NCBI GenBank assembly: GCA_013697365.1
Contig: JACCXA010000021.1
Coordinates: forward strand, 1-15,634
Length of the DNA stretch: 15,634 bases
Source: Chthoniobacterales bacterium
GTDB lineage: Bacteria; Verrucomicrobiota; Verrucomicrobiia; Chthoniobacterales; UBA10450
Direction of reading: 5' to 3'
Shown in pieces: positions 7,796 to 14,305 of this stretch. The position numbers and the translations under genes are program-made. Each line of letters starts with the position of its first letter. The first letter of the stretch is position 1. The notes beneath the pieces are model-generated. The model was not told the origin of the DNA. It searched no databases and was given only the letters and a program-made list of their open reading frames with translations.

Positions 7796-7798
7796 CGA

Positions 7799-8185
7799 GT
7801 GCAGATTCGCTGGGTTCGCATCCTGGTGGGCGCGGTCGCGGCCGAAGCGGTTGCCATCTTTGTGCTCGTCGTCTTGGTTGCAATCCTGGGGCCACGCGAT
7901 CCGAACGGCGCTCAAGCTTACGCGGAAAGGTTGGGACGATTTGTCGGGCCGTTTGCCGGCGCCGTCTTCGGAGTCATCGGCGGCTACCTGGTGGCGCGCG
8001 GCGCGACCGGCAACCGCATCTTGCAGGGCGCGCTCTTCGGCTTGTTCTTCGCGGTTATCGATGTCGCGCTCCTGATTGCGGGCCAGGCGCCGTTTGCGTG
8101 GCTCTTCGTCATCTCAAACGCTGGACGAATCATCGGCGGAACAGTGGGTGGCGCGATTGCCGAACGGGAATATGACAGGCCGTAA
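7799..8185 (+). CDS. Small four-helix membrane protein, unknown function
   Basis: A 128-residue hydrophobic protein that I cannot place in a named family. About four membrane segments are visible, near residues 8-30, 48-66, 75-93 and 98-118, with glycine-rich helices such as GAVFGVIGGYLVARG and GGTVGGAIAE. It starts with GTG at 7799; GGGAG sits 8 bases upstream, inside the end of the transporter gene, and only 3 bases separate the two genes. Its end overlaps the start of the GFA-type gene by 14 bases. The tight packing indicates co-transcription with the peptide transporter, but no functional link can be shown from the sequence. Confidence 0.75.
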   Translation: MQIRWVRILVGAVAAEAVAIFVLVVLVAILGPRDPNGAQAYAERLGRFVGPFAGAVFGVIGGYLVARGATGNRILQGALFGLFFAVIDVALLIAGQAPFAWLFVISNAGRIIGGTVGGAIAEREYDRP

Positions 8186-8588
8186 GTTGATTCGCGGAAG
8201 CTGCCTGTGCGGCGCCGTGCGATTCGAAGTCGAACAGCCCTTCTTGCGCGCGAGCCATTGTCATTGCGAGCGTTGCCGGAAGCATTCCGGAACCGCTGTT
8301 TGCACGCAAGCCCGCGTGCTGAGGAAGCAATTCCGTTTGCTGCGAGGCGAGGACTTGATTCGGGTTTACGGGAAGGGCGAAGGGGCGGTGAAAGCATTCT
8401 GTGTTACCTGCGGCTCAAGTTTGTTCGGCGGCGAGTGGCCCGATGGCCCGCAGGTCTCGATTCGGATGGGCACCTTCGATGATGATCCCGGCATCCGTCC
8501 ACAATGTCACACCTTCGTGGACGATCGTGCCCCGTGGGACGAGATTACCGACGATCTGCCGCAGTATGCAGCAGGGCTGATTCAGTAA
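8172..8588 (+). CDS. GFA/CENP-V domain zinc protein
   Basis: A 138-residue protein of the glutathione-dependent formaldehyde-activating (GFA)/CENP-V fold. The family zinc ligands are in place: C11 and C13 in GSCLCGAV, C30, C32 and C35 in HCHCERCRKHSG, and C77 and C80 in FCVTCGSSLF. Gfa of Paracoccus catalyses or aids the addition of formaldehyde to glutathione, but most small family members have no proven activity, so only the fold is called. The ATG at 8172 was chosen because the family begins a few residues before the first CxC; GGGAA lies just upstream. It overlaps the small membrane-protein gene by 14 bases and is the last gene of the transporter operon, converging on the SRPBCC gene 72 bases away. 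Confidence 0.9.
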   Translation: MTGRKLIRGSCLCGAVRFEVEQPFLRASHCHCERCRKHSGTAVCTQARVLRKQFRLLRGEDLIRVYGKGEGAVKAFCVTCGSSLFGGEWPDGPQVSIRMGTFDDDPGIRPQCHTFVDDRAPWDEITDDLPQYAAGLIQ

Positions 8589-8660
8589 TCAAAAGCTGCC
8601 GCACGCGTCTCGCCGCGTTCAGGCGTCGCACCTCACCGGCCCGCAATGAATCAGGGAACG

Positions 8661-9473
8661 CTAGCTCATCGCCGCGGCTGGCCCAGCGGAAACAGCCTCC
8701 ACCTGCCCGCGTTCGATCAGCACCTTGAAACGCGCGAGATCTTCCTCGAGTTGCTGCTCCGGGGATTCTCCGAAGAGCTTCGCAACCGTCGCGCCGACCA
8801 CGCCCGCCGGCGGCAAATACTGCAGAGATACCTTCACCTCCGTGGAGCTGCCGCCCTTCGCTGGCTCGAACCAAACCGAACCGGCATTCTGCACCTCCGC
8901 ACCCGGTAGCGATTCCCACGAAATCATCTGCCCTTCCTGATCGCTGATGATCTGGGCCGTCCATTCGACATCGTGGCCCAGGGGGCCCTTCACCACCCAC
9001 TCGGAGCGTTTGGCGTCCAGCTCGCGCACCGATTTCACGTGGTGCATGAAGCGCGCGAGGTTCTCGAACTTGCGCCAGTAGCGATACACTTCCTGCGGCG
9101 GGCGCTCGACCGTGATCGTTTTTACCACCTTGATGCCTTTGTTTCCGGGGACGCCGTGCTCGGTGTTTAACTGGCGCGAGTTGGCGCCCATCTTCTCGTA
9201 GACACCGCAGTGGCCGGTCGCGCCGCGGCGAATGAGCGCTCCGCCGAGAACGCCCACCAGCAGCCCGGGAATCGACCTGCGGGAAAGGCCGTAGAGCAAA
9301 AGGCCGGCGCCAGCGGCGACGGAGCCAATCCGCTCTGCTTGCGGCACGTTGATGCTGAGGGCGGCACGGACGCCGTCGAGTTCCTTGCTGTCGGCAAATG
9401 GTTGAACAGTGAGTGGCATAAGAAGTTTGGGTGTCCGGATGGTTCGATTCCGCCGCGGCTTTTGGCCGTGCAA
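8661..9473 (-). CDS. DUF2892-SRPBCC (cyclase/dehydrase-like) fusion protein
   Basis: The N-terminal part has the DUF2892 (YgaP-like inner-membrane) pattern: NVPQAERIGSVAAGAGLLLYG, a short turn, IPGLLVGVLGGALIRRGATGHCGVY. The C-terminal part, from KVVKTITVERPPQEVYRYWR to EEDLARFKVLIE, is an SRPBCC/START-like ligand-binding domain of the polyketide cyclase/dehydrase or COQ10 type. This fusion is widespread in bacteria; the ligand is unknown. Start choice: TTG at 9473 lies 7 bases after the strong Shine-Dalgarno sequence AGGAGGGAGG (minus strand), giving 270 residues with an 18-residue basic extension. The ATG at 9419 (252 residues, starting MPLTVQPF) has no ribosome-binding site but would contain both domains. 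The gene is divergent from the DUF1801/YdeI-like gene and converges on the GFA gene without an obvious terminator. Confidence 0.85.
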   Translation of the reverse strand: MHGQKPRRNRTIRTPKLLMPLTVQPFADSKELDGVRAALSINVPQAERIGSVAAGAGLLLYGLSRRSIPGLLVGVLGGALIRRGATGHCGVYEKMGANSRQLNTEHGVPGNKGIKVVKTITVERPPQEVYRYWRKFENLARFMHHVKSVRELDAKRSEWVVKGPLGHDVEWTAQIISDQEGQMISWESLPGAEVQNAGSVWFEPAKGGSSTEVKVSLQYLPPAGVVGATVAKLFGESPEQQLEEDLARFKVLIERGQVEAVSAGPAAAMS

Positions 9474-9476
9474 ATG

Positions 9477-9486
9477 CCTCCCTCCT
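9477..9486 (-). promoter_or_regulatory. Strong Shine-Dalgarno sequence selecting a TTG start
   Basis: On the minus strand the sequence reads AGGAGGGAGG, then CAT, then the TTG at 9473, in frame with the DUF2892-SRPBCC gene. The first GGAGG sits 7 bases from the TTG. The ATG 18 codons downstream has no such signal. This supports a non-ATG start, though a chance match in a 134-bp intergenic region cannot be excluded. Confidence 0.5.
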
Positions 9487-9553
9487 GTAAGCTCATCTCG
9501 ACAGCATTTCGGAGAGTTTGCTACTTTCTCCCGGCAGCCCGCCATTTCGTCAC

Positions 9554-10153
9554 ATGAGCAAGAAAGATCCGCGACTTGACGCCTACATCGCGAAGGCCGC
9601 CCCCTTCGCGCGGCCGATCCTGAAGCACCTGCGCAAAATCGTCCACACCGGCTGCCCGGAAGTGCAGGAAACGATGAAGTGGAGCATGCCGCATTTCGAT
9701 TACAAAGGCCCGATGAGCGGGATGGCGGCGTTCAAGCAGCATTGCACGTTTGGCTTCTGGAAGGCTTCGCTTGTTTTTGGCGAACCTGCCGGGACGGAAG
9801 CAATGGGTCATTTTGGGCGGATCACGAAGATCGATGATTTGCCAGCTGAGAAAGTCTTGATCGGCTACGTGCGGAAAGCCGTGGAGCTTAATGACGCAGG
9901 CTTGAAAATTCCCCGCGCCAAACCCGTAACCAGGACAGCCCCGCTCCTGGTTCCCGATTACTTTCGGAACGCGCTCCGGCAGAACGGTAAAGCGGCGAAG
10001 ACTTTCGACGGCTTTAGCTACAGCAAGCGAAAGAAATATGTGGTGTGGGTCATTGAAGCCAAACGTGAAGAAACGCGCGAGCAGCGGCTGGCCACATCGA
10101 TAAAATGGCTCGCCGAGGGCAAATCACTAAATTGGAAGTACCAGCCGAAGTAG
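9554..10153 (+). CDS. DUF1801 / YdeI (OmdA)-like protein
   Basis: A 199-residue cytosolic protein with two parts. The N-terminal half (about 1-110: DPRLDAYIAKAAPFARPILKHLR, ETMKWSMPHFDYKG, AAFKQHCTFGFW) is a DUF1801/YdhG-like domain. The C-terminal part (about 135-199: VPDYFRNALRQNGKAAKTFDGFSYSKRKKYVVWV, then REQRLATSIKWLAEGK) matches the YdeI/OmpD-associated helical region. YdeI has been linked to antimicrobial-peptide resistance in enterobacteria, but the molecular role is not established. The ATG at 9554 was preferred over the TTG-type frame opening at 9518, because family similarity begins about five residues after it; no clear ribosome-binding site is present. The stop codon lies within a strong hairpin, and the gene converges on the cyclase-family gene. 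Confidence 0.88.
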   Translation: MSKKDPRLDAYIAKAAPFARPILKHLRKIVHTGCPEVQETMKWSMPHFDYKGPMSGMAAFKQHCTFGFWKASLVFGEPAGTEAMGHFGRITKIDDLPAEKVLIGYVRKAVELNDAGLKIPRAKPVTRTAPLLVPDYFRNALRQNGKAAKTFDGFSYSKRKKYVVWVIEAKREETREQRLATSIKWLAEGKSLNWKYQPK

Positions 10154-10176
10154 GGGTCCGTCCCTACCGCTTCGGC
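10144..10176. terminator. Two-part hairpin between convergent genes
   Basis: Outer arms GCCGAAG (10144-10150) and CTTCGGC (10170-10176) enclose inner arms TAGGGG (10151-10156) and TCCCTA (10161-10166), with a TCCG loop and a three-base bulge (CCG). The TAG of the inner arm is the stop codon of the DUF1801/YdeI-like gene. No T-run follows on either strand, so it is not a classical intrinsic terminator, but its position between converging genes suggests transcript-end formation or stabilisation in both directions. Confidence 0.5.
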
Positions 10177-10200
10177 CCGATAGACCTCTTCCAAGTGCCC

Positions 10201-11031
10201 TCAGTCCGGTAAAATCGCGAAGACCCGCGCTGGGAACCCAGAACCAGCTTTCGGCTTCGGAAAGCTAACTATCACGACCGCTCCCGACTCCGGGCATTGA
10301 TCGAGATTCGTCAGCAACTCGATCTGATAGTGATTCGTCCCAAGAAGATAGGCCTCAAGCGAGTAGTCTCCCTTTGAAGTCGCAATACCCGGATCAGTGT
10401 CGGTTGTCTCGTGCCCGCTCGCGGTGATTTTGCGTTCTATATACAAATAGGTCAGAGTTTCTTTGCTCCAGCCCGGGTAGTGGGCCACGCCTTGCGCGTC
10501 TTTGTTTTCCATCGCCTTTGTCTCCGGCCATCGCTTCGACCAATCCGTCCTCATCGCGACGAATGCGCCTGCGGGGATAGGCCCATGTTTTGTCTCCCAT
10601 TTCTTCACCCGCTCGAGTTTGAGCGTGTAGTCAGGATCCTTCGCCACCTCCTCGTGCACGTCGATCACCACCAGTGGCAAGATCATTTCCTTTAGTTCAA
10701 TTTGATCCACCGTCCGTAATCCTTTGCTAAAATGCGCCGGCGGATCCACGTGGGTGCCCCATTGCCCCACGTGGGTATAGACCTCCGAGAAAAATCCCGC
10801 GCCCATGCTCCCTTTACCCTTCTCGTATGAATAGATCGTCTCGCGTTTTTCATCCGGGAAACCCGGCCAGTGGGGAATCCCCGGTTCGAAGGCATGCGTC
10901 AGATCGACCATCCGCCTGGCAGAGAGAATCTGCTGGATTCGGGTCAGGCTGGGATCTTCCGCGTCGCGTGAAGCGAGCGGGCCCGCGCCAGCGACGCATA
11001 AACCGATAACTGCCACCACCTTTGCGCGCAT
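10201..11031 (-). CDS. Secreted cyclase-family (KynB-like) metal-dependent hydrolase
   Basis: A 276-residue member of the cyclase/kynurenine formamidase-like family, metal-dependent amide or ester hydrolases. The family motif HxGTHxDxPxH is seen as HVGQWGTHVDPPAH at 87-100, with H94, D96 and H100 as likely metal ligands; SGHETTDTDPG further on supplies the second conserved histidine/glutamate region. Residues 1-20 (MRAKVVAVIGLCVAGAGPLA) look like a signal peptide, so it probably acts in the periplasm or outside, which argues against a role in tryptophan catabolism. The substrate is unknown. The ATG at 11031 places the signal peptide at the N-terminus. A 31-bp dyad lies 20 bases upstream of the start. 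It is transcribed alone, divergent from the methyltransferase gene. Confidence 0.9.
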   Translation of the reverse strand: MRAKVVAVIGLCVAGAGPLASRDAEDPSLTRIQQILSARRMVDLTHAFEPGIPHWPGFPDEKRETIYSYEKGKGSMGAGFFSEVYTHVGQWGTHVDPPAHFSKGLRTVDQIELKEMILPLVVIDVHEEVAKDPDYTLKLERVKKWETKHGPIPAGAFVAMRTDWSKRWPETKAMENKDAQGVAHYPGWSKETLTYLYIERKITASGHETTDTDPGIATSKGDYSLEAYLLGTNHYQIELLTNLDQCPESGAVVIVSFPKPKAGSGFPARVFAILPD

Positions 11032-11330
11032 AAAGCTGTGTTAGAGCAACGCCCTATAAGAAGCCAACAACTTCTAATAGGGACCAATAGCATACGTCCG
11101 CGGTCGAGTTCGGCGGCGTTCCGGAGTCGGGCCGCCTCTGTTATCGCCAGCTTCCTTCCATGGCCACGCGAGAGGGAAGAGGGAGCAAACATCGGCTCTT
11201 ATGAACCGCCATATGAAGAAGAGAGTGTTTTGGATTAAGAGATAAATATCAGGAGAATTGTGAAGAACTCTCCCGCTGCAGCGCAATCTTCTGAAATAAC
11301 CGCGTCTTCTCCCCGTCTGATTCAAGGAAC
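11032..11330. other. 299-bp divergent intergenic spacer
   Basis: It separates the cyclase-family gene (minus) from the methyltransferase (plus) and must contain both promoters. The clear element is the dyad at 11052-11082. The right half is relatively AT-rich (11225-11260). A weak promoter-like pair for the plus strand is TTGGAT (11230-11235) and GAGAAT (11253-11258) with 17-base spacing, too poor to call. No RNA gene or small ORF is supported. Confidence 0.4.
11052..11082. promoter_or_regulatory. 31-bp imperfect dyad upstream of the cyclase-family gene
   Basis: CCCTATAAGAAG (11052-11063) and CTTCTAATAGGG (11071-11082) pair at 11 of 12 positions around the 7-base spacer CCAACAA. It begins 20 bases upstream of the start at 11031, in the divergent spacer. 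No T-run follows in either direction, so it fits an operator or 5'-leader hairpin better than a terminator. Confidence 0.45.
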
Positions 11331-12122
11331 ATGAGCCTGCCCGTCGAAACAGAAACCCATTTCATGCCCACGGGCAGCATGTCGGATAAGCTCAATGGCA
11401 ACCCGCCGGCATCGCCCCTTGCCTTCGGAACAGCGGTGCCGTCCGGAATGTATTCTGGAGCCGAAGCCCAGGTCCACGGGGGCAACAGCCTCTTCGAAAG
11501 ATTCGCCTGGCTTTATGTTTTCTTTCGCGAACGTCTTTTCCGGGACGACACCCAGCGAATTGTTCAAACGCTCTGGCCGGAAGGAGCCCCTCCCGCCGGC
11601 ACGCGTTTGCTCGAGCTCGGATGCGGGCCAGGGTTTTACTCGTGTCGCCTGGCGGAGCGTTTCCCCTCTCTATCCGTTTACGGTGTCGATCGCTCCGCGC
11701 GGCAGTTAAGTTGCGCGGAGGCGAAGGCGCAGAGCCGCGGACTGAGTAATTGCCGATTTGGAAGCGAAGATGTGCGAAACCTTTCTCATGAAGAGAACAG
11801 CTTTGATGTTCTGATTGCGGCTCGGCTTTTCACGGTCCTGCGGAACCAGGAACGCGCCATTTCCGAGATGCATCGTGTGCTGCGCCCCGGCGGTCGATGT
11901 TTGGTCGCCGAGCCGCGATATGCTTTTTGGGCTTCCTTGCCGCTGCTCGCGATGTGGGTGCTCGCCAGGCTGACGCGGATGAGCGATGGGTTTCGCGAGC
12001 CCGACAAAGCCACAGTGCTGTCCGCTCCGGCTTTTCACGCTCTTTTTGCGTCGCAGCCCTGGAGGAGCATGAAGACGTGGCAGGACGGGCGTTACCAGTA
12101 CGCGCTCTGCGAAAAAGTTTGA
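11331..12122 (+). CDS. Class I SAM-dependent methyltransferase (Methyltransf_11 type)
   Basis: A 263-residue protein with a Rossmann methyltransferase core. Motif I is LELGCGPG at residues 94-101, the acidic end of strand 2 is in VYGVDRSARQ, and the post-core segment EMHRVLRPGGRCLVAEPR matches the UbiE/Methyltransf_11 pattern. The roughly 50 residues before LFERFAWLYVFFRER are variable, so one of the later methionines (12 or 17) could be the true start; AAGGA lies directly before the ATG at 11331. The substrate is unknown. It precedes the DUF2064 glycosyltransferase-like and epimerase genes by 33 bases on the same strand, suggesting one transcript and perhaps methylation of a sugar or small-molecule product, which is inference. 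It lacks the cysteine pattern expected of an ArsM arsenite methyltransferase. Confidence 0.88.
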   Translation: MSLPVETETHFMPTGSMSDKLNGNPPASPLAFGTAVPSGMYSGAEAQVHGGNSLFERFAWLYVFFRERLFRDDTQRIVQTLWPEGAPPAGTRLLELGCGPGFYSCRLAERFPSLSVYGVDRSARQLSCAEAKAQSRGLSNCRFGSEDVRNLSHEENSFDVLIAARLFTVLRNQERAISEMHRVLRPGGRCLVAEPRYAFWASLPLLAMWVLARLTRMSDGFREPDKATVLSAPAFHALFASQPWRSMKTWQDGRYQYALCEKV

Positions 12123-12155
12123 CGGGTTCCACGTCTCGTCGCAGAGACCGGGCTC

Positions 12156-12980
12156 ATGGCTGCTGTTCATCGCCTTCTCGACCCCGCGGCGGGAATGGAG
12201 GTAAACCCCGGGCTTTGTGCGCTCGCGGTCATGACGAAAGCGCCGCGAGCTGGGCAGGTAAAGACGCGTCTTACTCCTCCGCTTACGCCGCCGGAAGCCG
12301 CCGCTTTAAACGTCTGCTTTCTGCGCGACACCGCCGCAGCCATTTTTGCCGCCATCAGCGAAGGCAGCGCTGCTGGCGTAGCGGCCTACACGCCTGTGGG
12401 CGCGGAAAGCGCTTGGGCAGACATTCTTCCCGTCCAGTTTCAGCTAATCGCGCAACGCGGAGACGGGTTTGACGAGCGACTCATTCATGCGGTCGAAGAT
12501 TTACTGGCGGTTGGCTTCACCGCGGTCTGCTTGATTGACTCGGACAGCCCCACCGTTCCGCTGCACGCCTATCAGCAGGCCGTCGCCTTGCTCACCAAAC
12601 CGGGAGATCGCCTGGTCCTCGGCCCTTCGGACGATGGCGGCTACTATTTGATTGGAATGAAACGCCTTCACCGCCGCGTCTTTGAGGAGATCGATTGGAG
12701 CACCGAGCGCGTCGCGCAGCAGACGAAGGAACGCGCGGCCGAGATTGGTCTCGCAGTGGAACTGCTGCCAACTTGTTTCGACGTCGACGACCGTGCGACG
12801 CTACGGCGTCTTTGTGCAGAACTGCTGGGCGACAAGCCCGCCACGGCCGGCTATCCCGCGCCACACACCAAAGCCTTCCTCACTGACCTCATGGCCAGGG
12901 AAGGACGCGAGCGAATCTGGCCGCGGAATGCGGCAAACAGCACGCTGCCAACCGTGCGCTTCCCAGAACTTCCGAAATGA
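12156..12980 (+). CDS. TIGR04282/DUF2064 glycosyltransferase-like protein
   Basis: A 274-residue member of the TIGR04282 family, a GT-A-like nucleotidyl/glycosyltransferase fold named for its frequent occurrence near arsenosugar biosynthesis genes. Visible motifs are CALAVMTKAPRAGQVKTRL (the nucleotide-binding opening, resembling MobA or CofC), PLTPPEAAALNVCFLRDT, DSDSPTVP with D128 and D130, LGPSDDGGYYLIG with D159 and D160, and FEEIDWSTERVAQQT. The start at 12156 gives 13 residues that the family does not need; an ATG at 12195 would begin MEVNPGLCALAV, and neither has a convincing ribosome-binding site. It overlaps the epimerase gene by four bases (ATGA), so the two are translationally coupled. 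No radical SAM (ArsS) gene is in the window, so arsenosugar synthesis is not claimed. Confidence 0.88.
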   Translation: MAAVHRLLDPAAGMEVNPGLCALAVMTKAPRAGQVKTRLTPPLTPPEAAALNVCFLRDTAAAIFAAISEGSAAGVAAYTPVGAESAWADILPVQFQLIAQRGDGFDERLIHAVEDLLAVGFTAVCLIDSDSPTVPLHAYQQAVALLTKPGDRLVLGPSDDGGYYLIGMKRLHRRVFEEIDWSTERVAQQTKERAAEIGLAVELLPTCFDVDDRATLRRLCAELLGDKPATAGYPAPHTKAFLTDLMAREGRERIWPRNAANSTLPTVRFPELPK

Positions 12981-14140
12981 AGACCCACGGCAACCACCAC
13001 GGCAAACGCGCGCTCGTCACGGGTGGCGCAGGCCTCATCGGGTCGCATCTGGTTGACCTGCTCGTGCGCGAAGGCTGGCGCGTCCGCATTCTTGATAACA
13101 TCGAGCCCAACACCCATAAGCAAGGCAAGCCCGCCTGGATTAATGAGCAGGCCGAATTTCTGGAGGGCGACCTGCGCGACCGCCCCACCATCACGGCCGC
13201 GCTTGGCGCGATTGATGTCGTTTTTCACGAGGCGGCCTACGGCGGCTACATGCCGGAGATCGCGAAATACGTTCACGTCAACAGCTTCGGCACGGCGCAG
13301 CTCCTGGAGGTGATTCGCGAAGAGAATCTGCCGATCAAGAAAGTCATCGTCGCCTCCTCACAAGCCGTTTACAGCGAAGGTGCTGGCAGCTGTCCGGAGC
13401 ATGGCCTTGTCTTCCCAGCGGTGCGACCCGTGCAACAACTCCGGACCGGTGACTGGACGGTCCATTGCCCGATTTGCGGGGTCGCGACGGCGACGGTGCC
13501 GACTCCGGAGAACGCCCCCGTCGGCGGCGAGACCGTCTACGGCCTTACTAAAGTAGACCAGGAAAAGCTGGTTCTCCTTTGGGGTAAACAGAGCGGCATC
13601 CCGGCTGTCGCGCTCCGCTACTCGTGTACGTATGGCCCCCGGCAATCGATCTTCAATCCCTACACCGGCGTGATCGCAATCTTCTGCACGCGTCTGCTCA
13701 ATGATTTGCCGCCGGTGTTGTATGAGGACGGCGAACAGACTCGCGACTTCTCTTTTGTGGAAGACATTGCCCGCGCCAATCTTCTCGCGGCCGAGAGCGA
13801 CCAGCTCGACGGTCTGCCCGTAAACGTCGGCAGTGGGCAAGGCGTGCCGATCCGCGAAGTCGCAGAGCAAATTTCAGAAGCGCTCGGCATTCGCCTCCCG
13901 CCGGAAGCGACGGGCGAATTTCGCCCGGGAGAAATGCGTCATCTCACGAGCGGCACGGACCGCATCAGGGCGGCTGGATACGAGCCGCGGGTCAGCCTCG
14001 CTGAAGGCATCGGGCGTTACCTGGAGTGGATTCGCGGGCAAGCCGACGTGAAGGAGTACTTCAGTGAAGCGGCCGAGATCCTGCGAAGCAAAGGGATCGT
14101 GCATCGTGTCGTGAAAGAGGCTGTGGGAAAGAGTGAGTAG
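12977..14140 (+). CDS. NAD-dependent sugar epimerase/dehydratase with cysteine-rich insert
   Basis: A 387-residue extended short-chain dehydrogenase acting on nucleotide sugars. The NAD-binding loop is GGAGLIGSH (residues 16-24), D40 ends strand 2, ASSQAVY gives the catalytic serine region (S127/S128), and the catalytic pair is Y188-x-x-x-K192 (YGLTK). Substrate-side motifs include RYSCTYGPRQ and GEQTRDFSFVEDIARA. Between the serine and tyrosine lies an insert of about 50 residues carrying C139-x-x-H142 and C164-x-x-C167, likely a structural zinc site; I recall the same kind of insert in enzymes annotated as dTDP-L-rhamnose 4-epimerases, but the substrate here is not proven. The ATG overlaps the stop of the glycosyltransferase-like gene. 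It may supply the sugar that enzyme uses. The C-terminus, about 40 residues past the Rossmann part, is complete. Confidence 0.93.
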   Translation: MKTHGNHHGKRALVTGGAGLIGSHLVDLLVREGWRVRILDNIEPNTHKQGKPAWINEQAEFLEGDLRDRPTITAALGAIDVVFHEAAYGGYMPEIAKYVHVNSFGTAQLLEVIREENLPIKKVIVASSQAVYSEGAGSCPEHGLVFPAVRPVQQLRTGDWTVHCPICGVATATVPTPENAPVGGETVYGLTKVDQEKLVLLWGKQSGIPAVALRYSCTYGPRQSIFNPYTGVIAIFCTRLLNDLPPVLYEDGEQTRDFSFVEDIARANLLAAESDQLDGLPVNVGSGQGVPIREVAEQISEALGIRLPPEATGEFRPGEMRHLTSGTDRIRAAGYEPRVSLAEGIGRYLEWIRGQADVKEYFSEAAEILRSKGIVHRVVKEAVGKSE

Positions 14141-14305
14141 TGGCTGGCGACTGCCTTCACCATTCATACGGAGCTTCATCTGCTTCCGGAGCGCCTGCGC
14201 CGCGGCGCCGGTTTTGCGCGTCAACCGCCGTCAGCTGCGGCGGCGTTCACTTATCAGTTCGAGGTTAGCGCTTCCCGCGCGGGCCAGCTTTTGGGAAAGT
14301 CGCGC

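Noticed and set aside
9033..9048. TTTCACGTGGTG as a parS site
   Set aside because: It matches at about 11 of 16 positions, is asymmetric, and lies in coding sequence far from mnmG.
9438..9460. GGTTCGATTCC, resembling a tRNA T-arm
   Set aside because: The stem is mismatched and there is no anticodon arm, D-arm or acceptor stem upstream.
10744..10780. Two CCACGTGG cores in the cyclase-family gene as parS sites
   Set aside because: They encode the repeated HV residues around HVGQWGTHVDP, and the outer bases do not match parS.
11331..12122. Arsenite methyltransferase ArsM, because of the neighbouring TIGR04282 gene
   Set aside because: The protein lacks the conserved ArsM cysteine pattern and fits the general Methyltransf_11 type.
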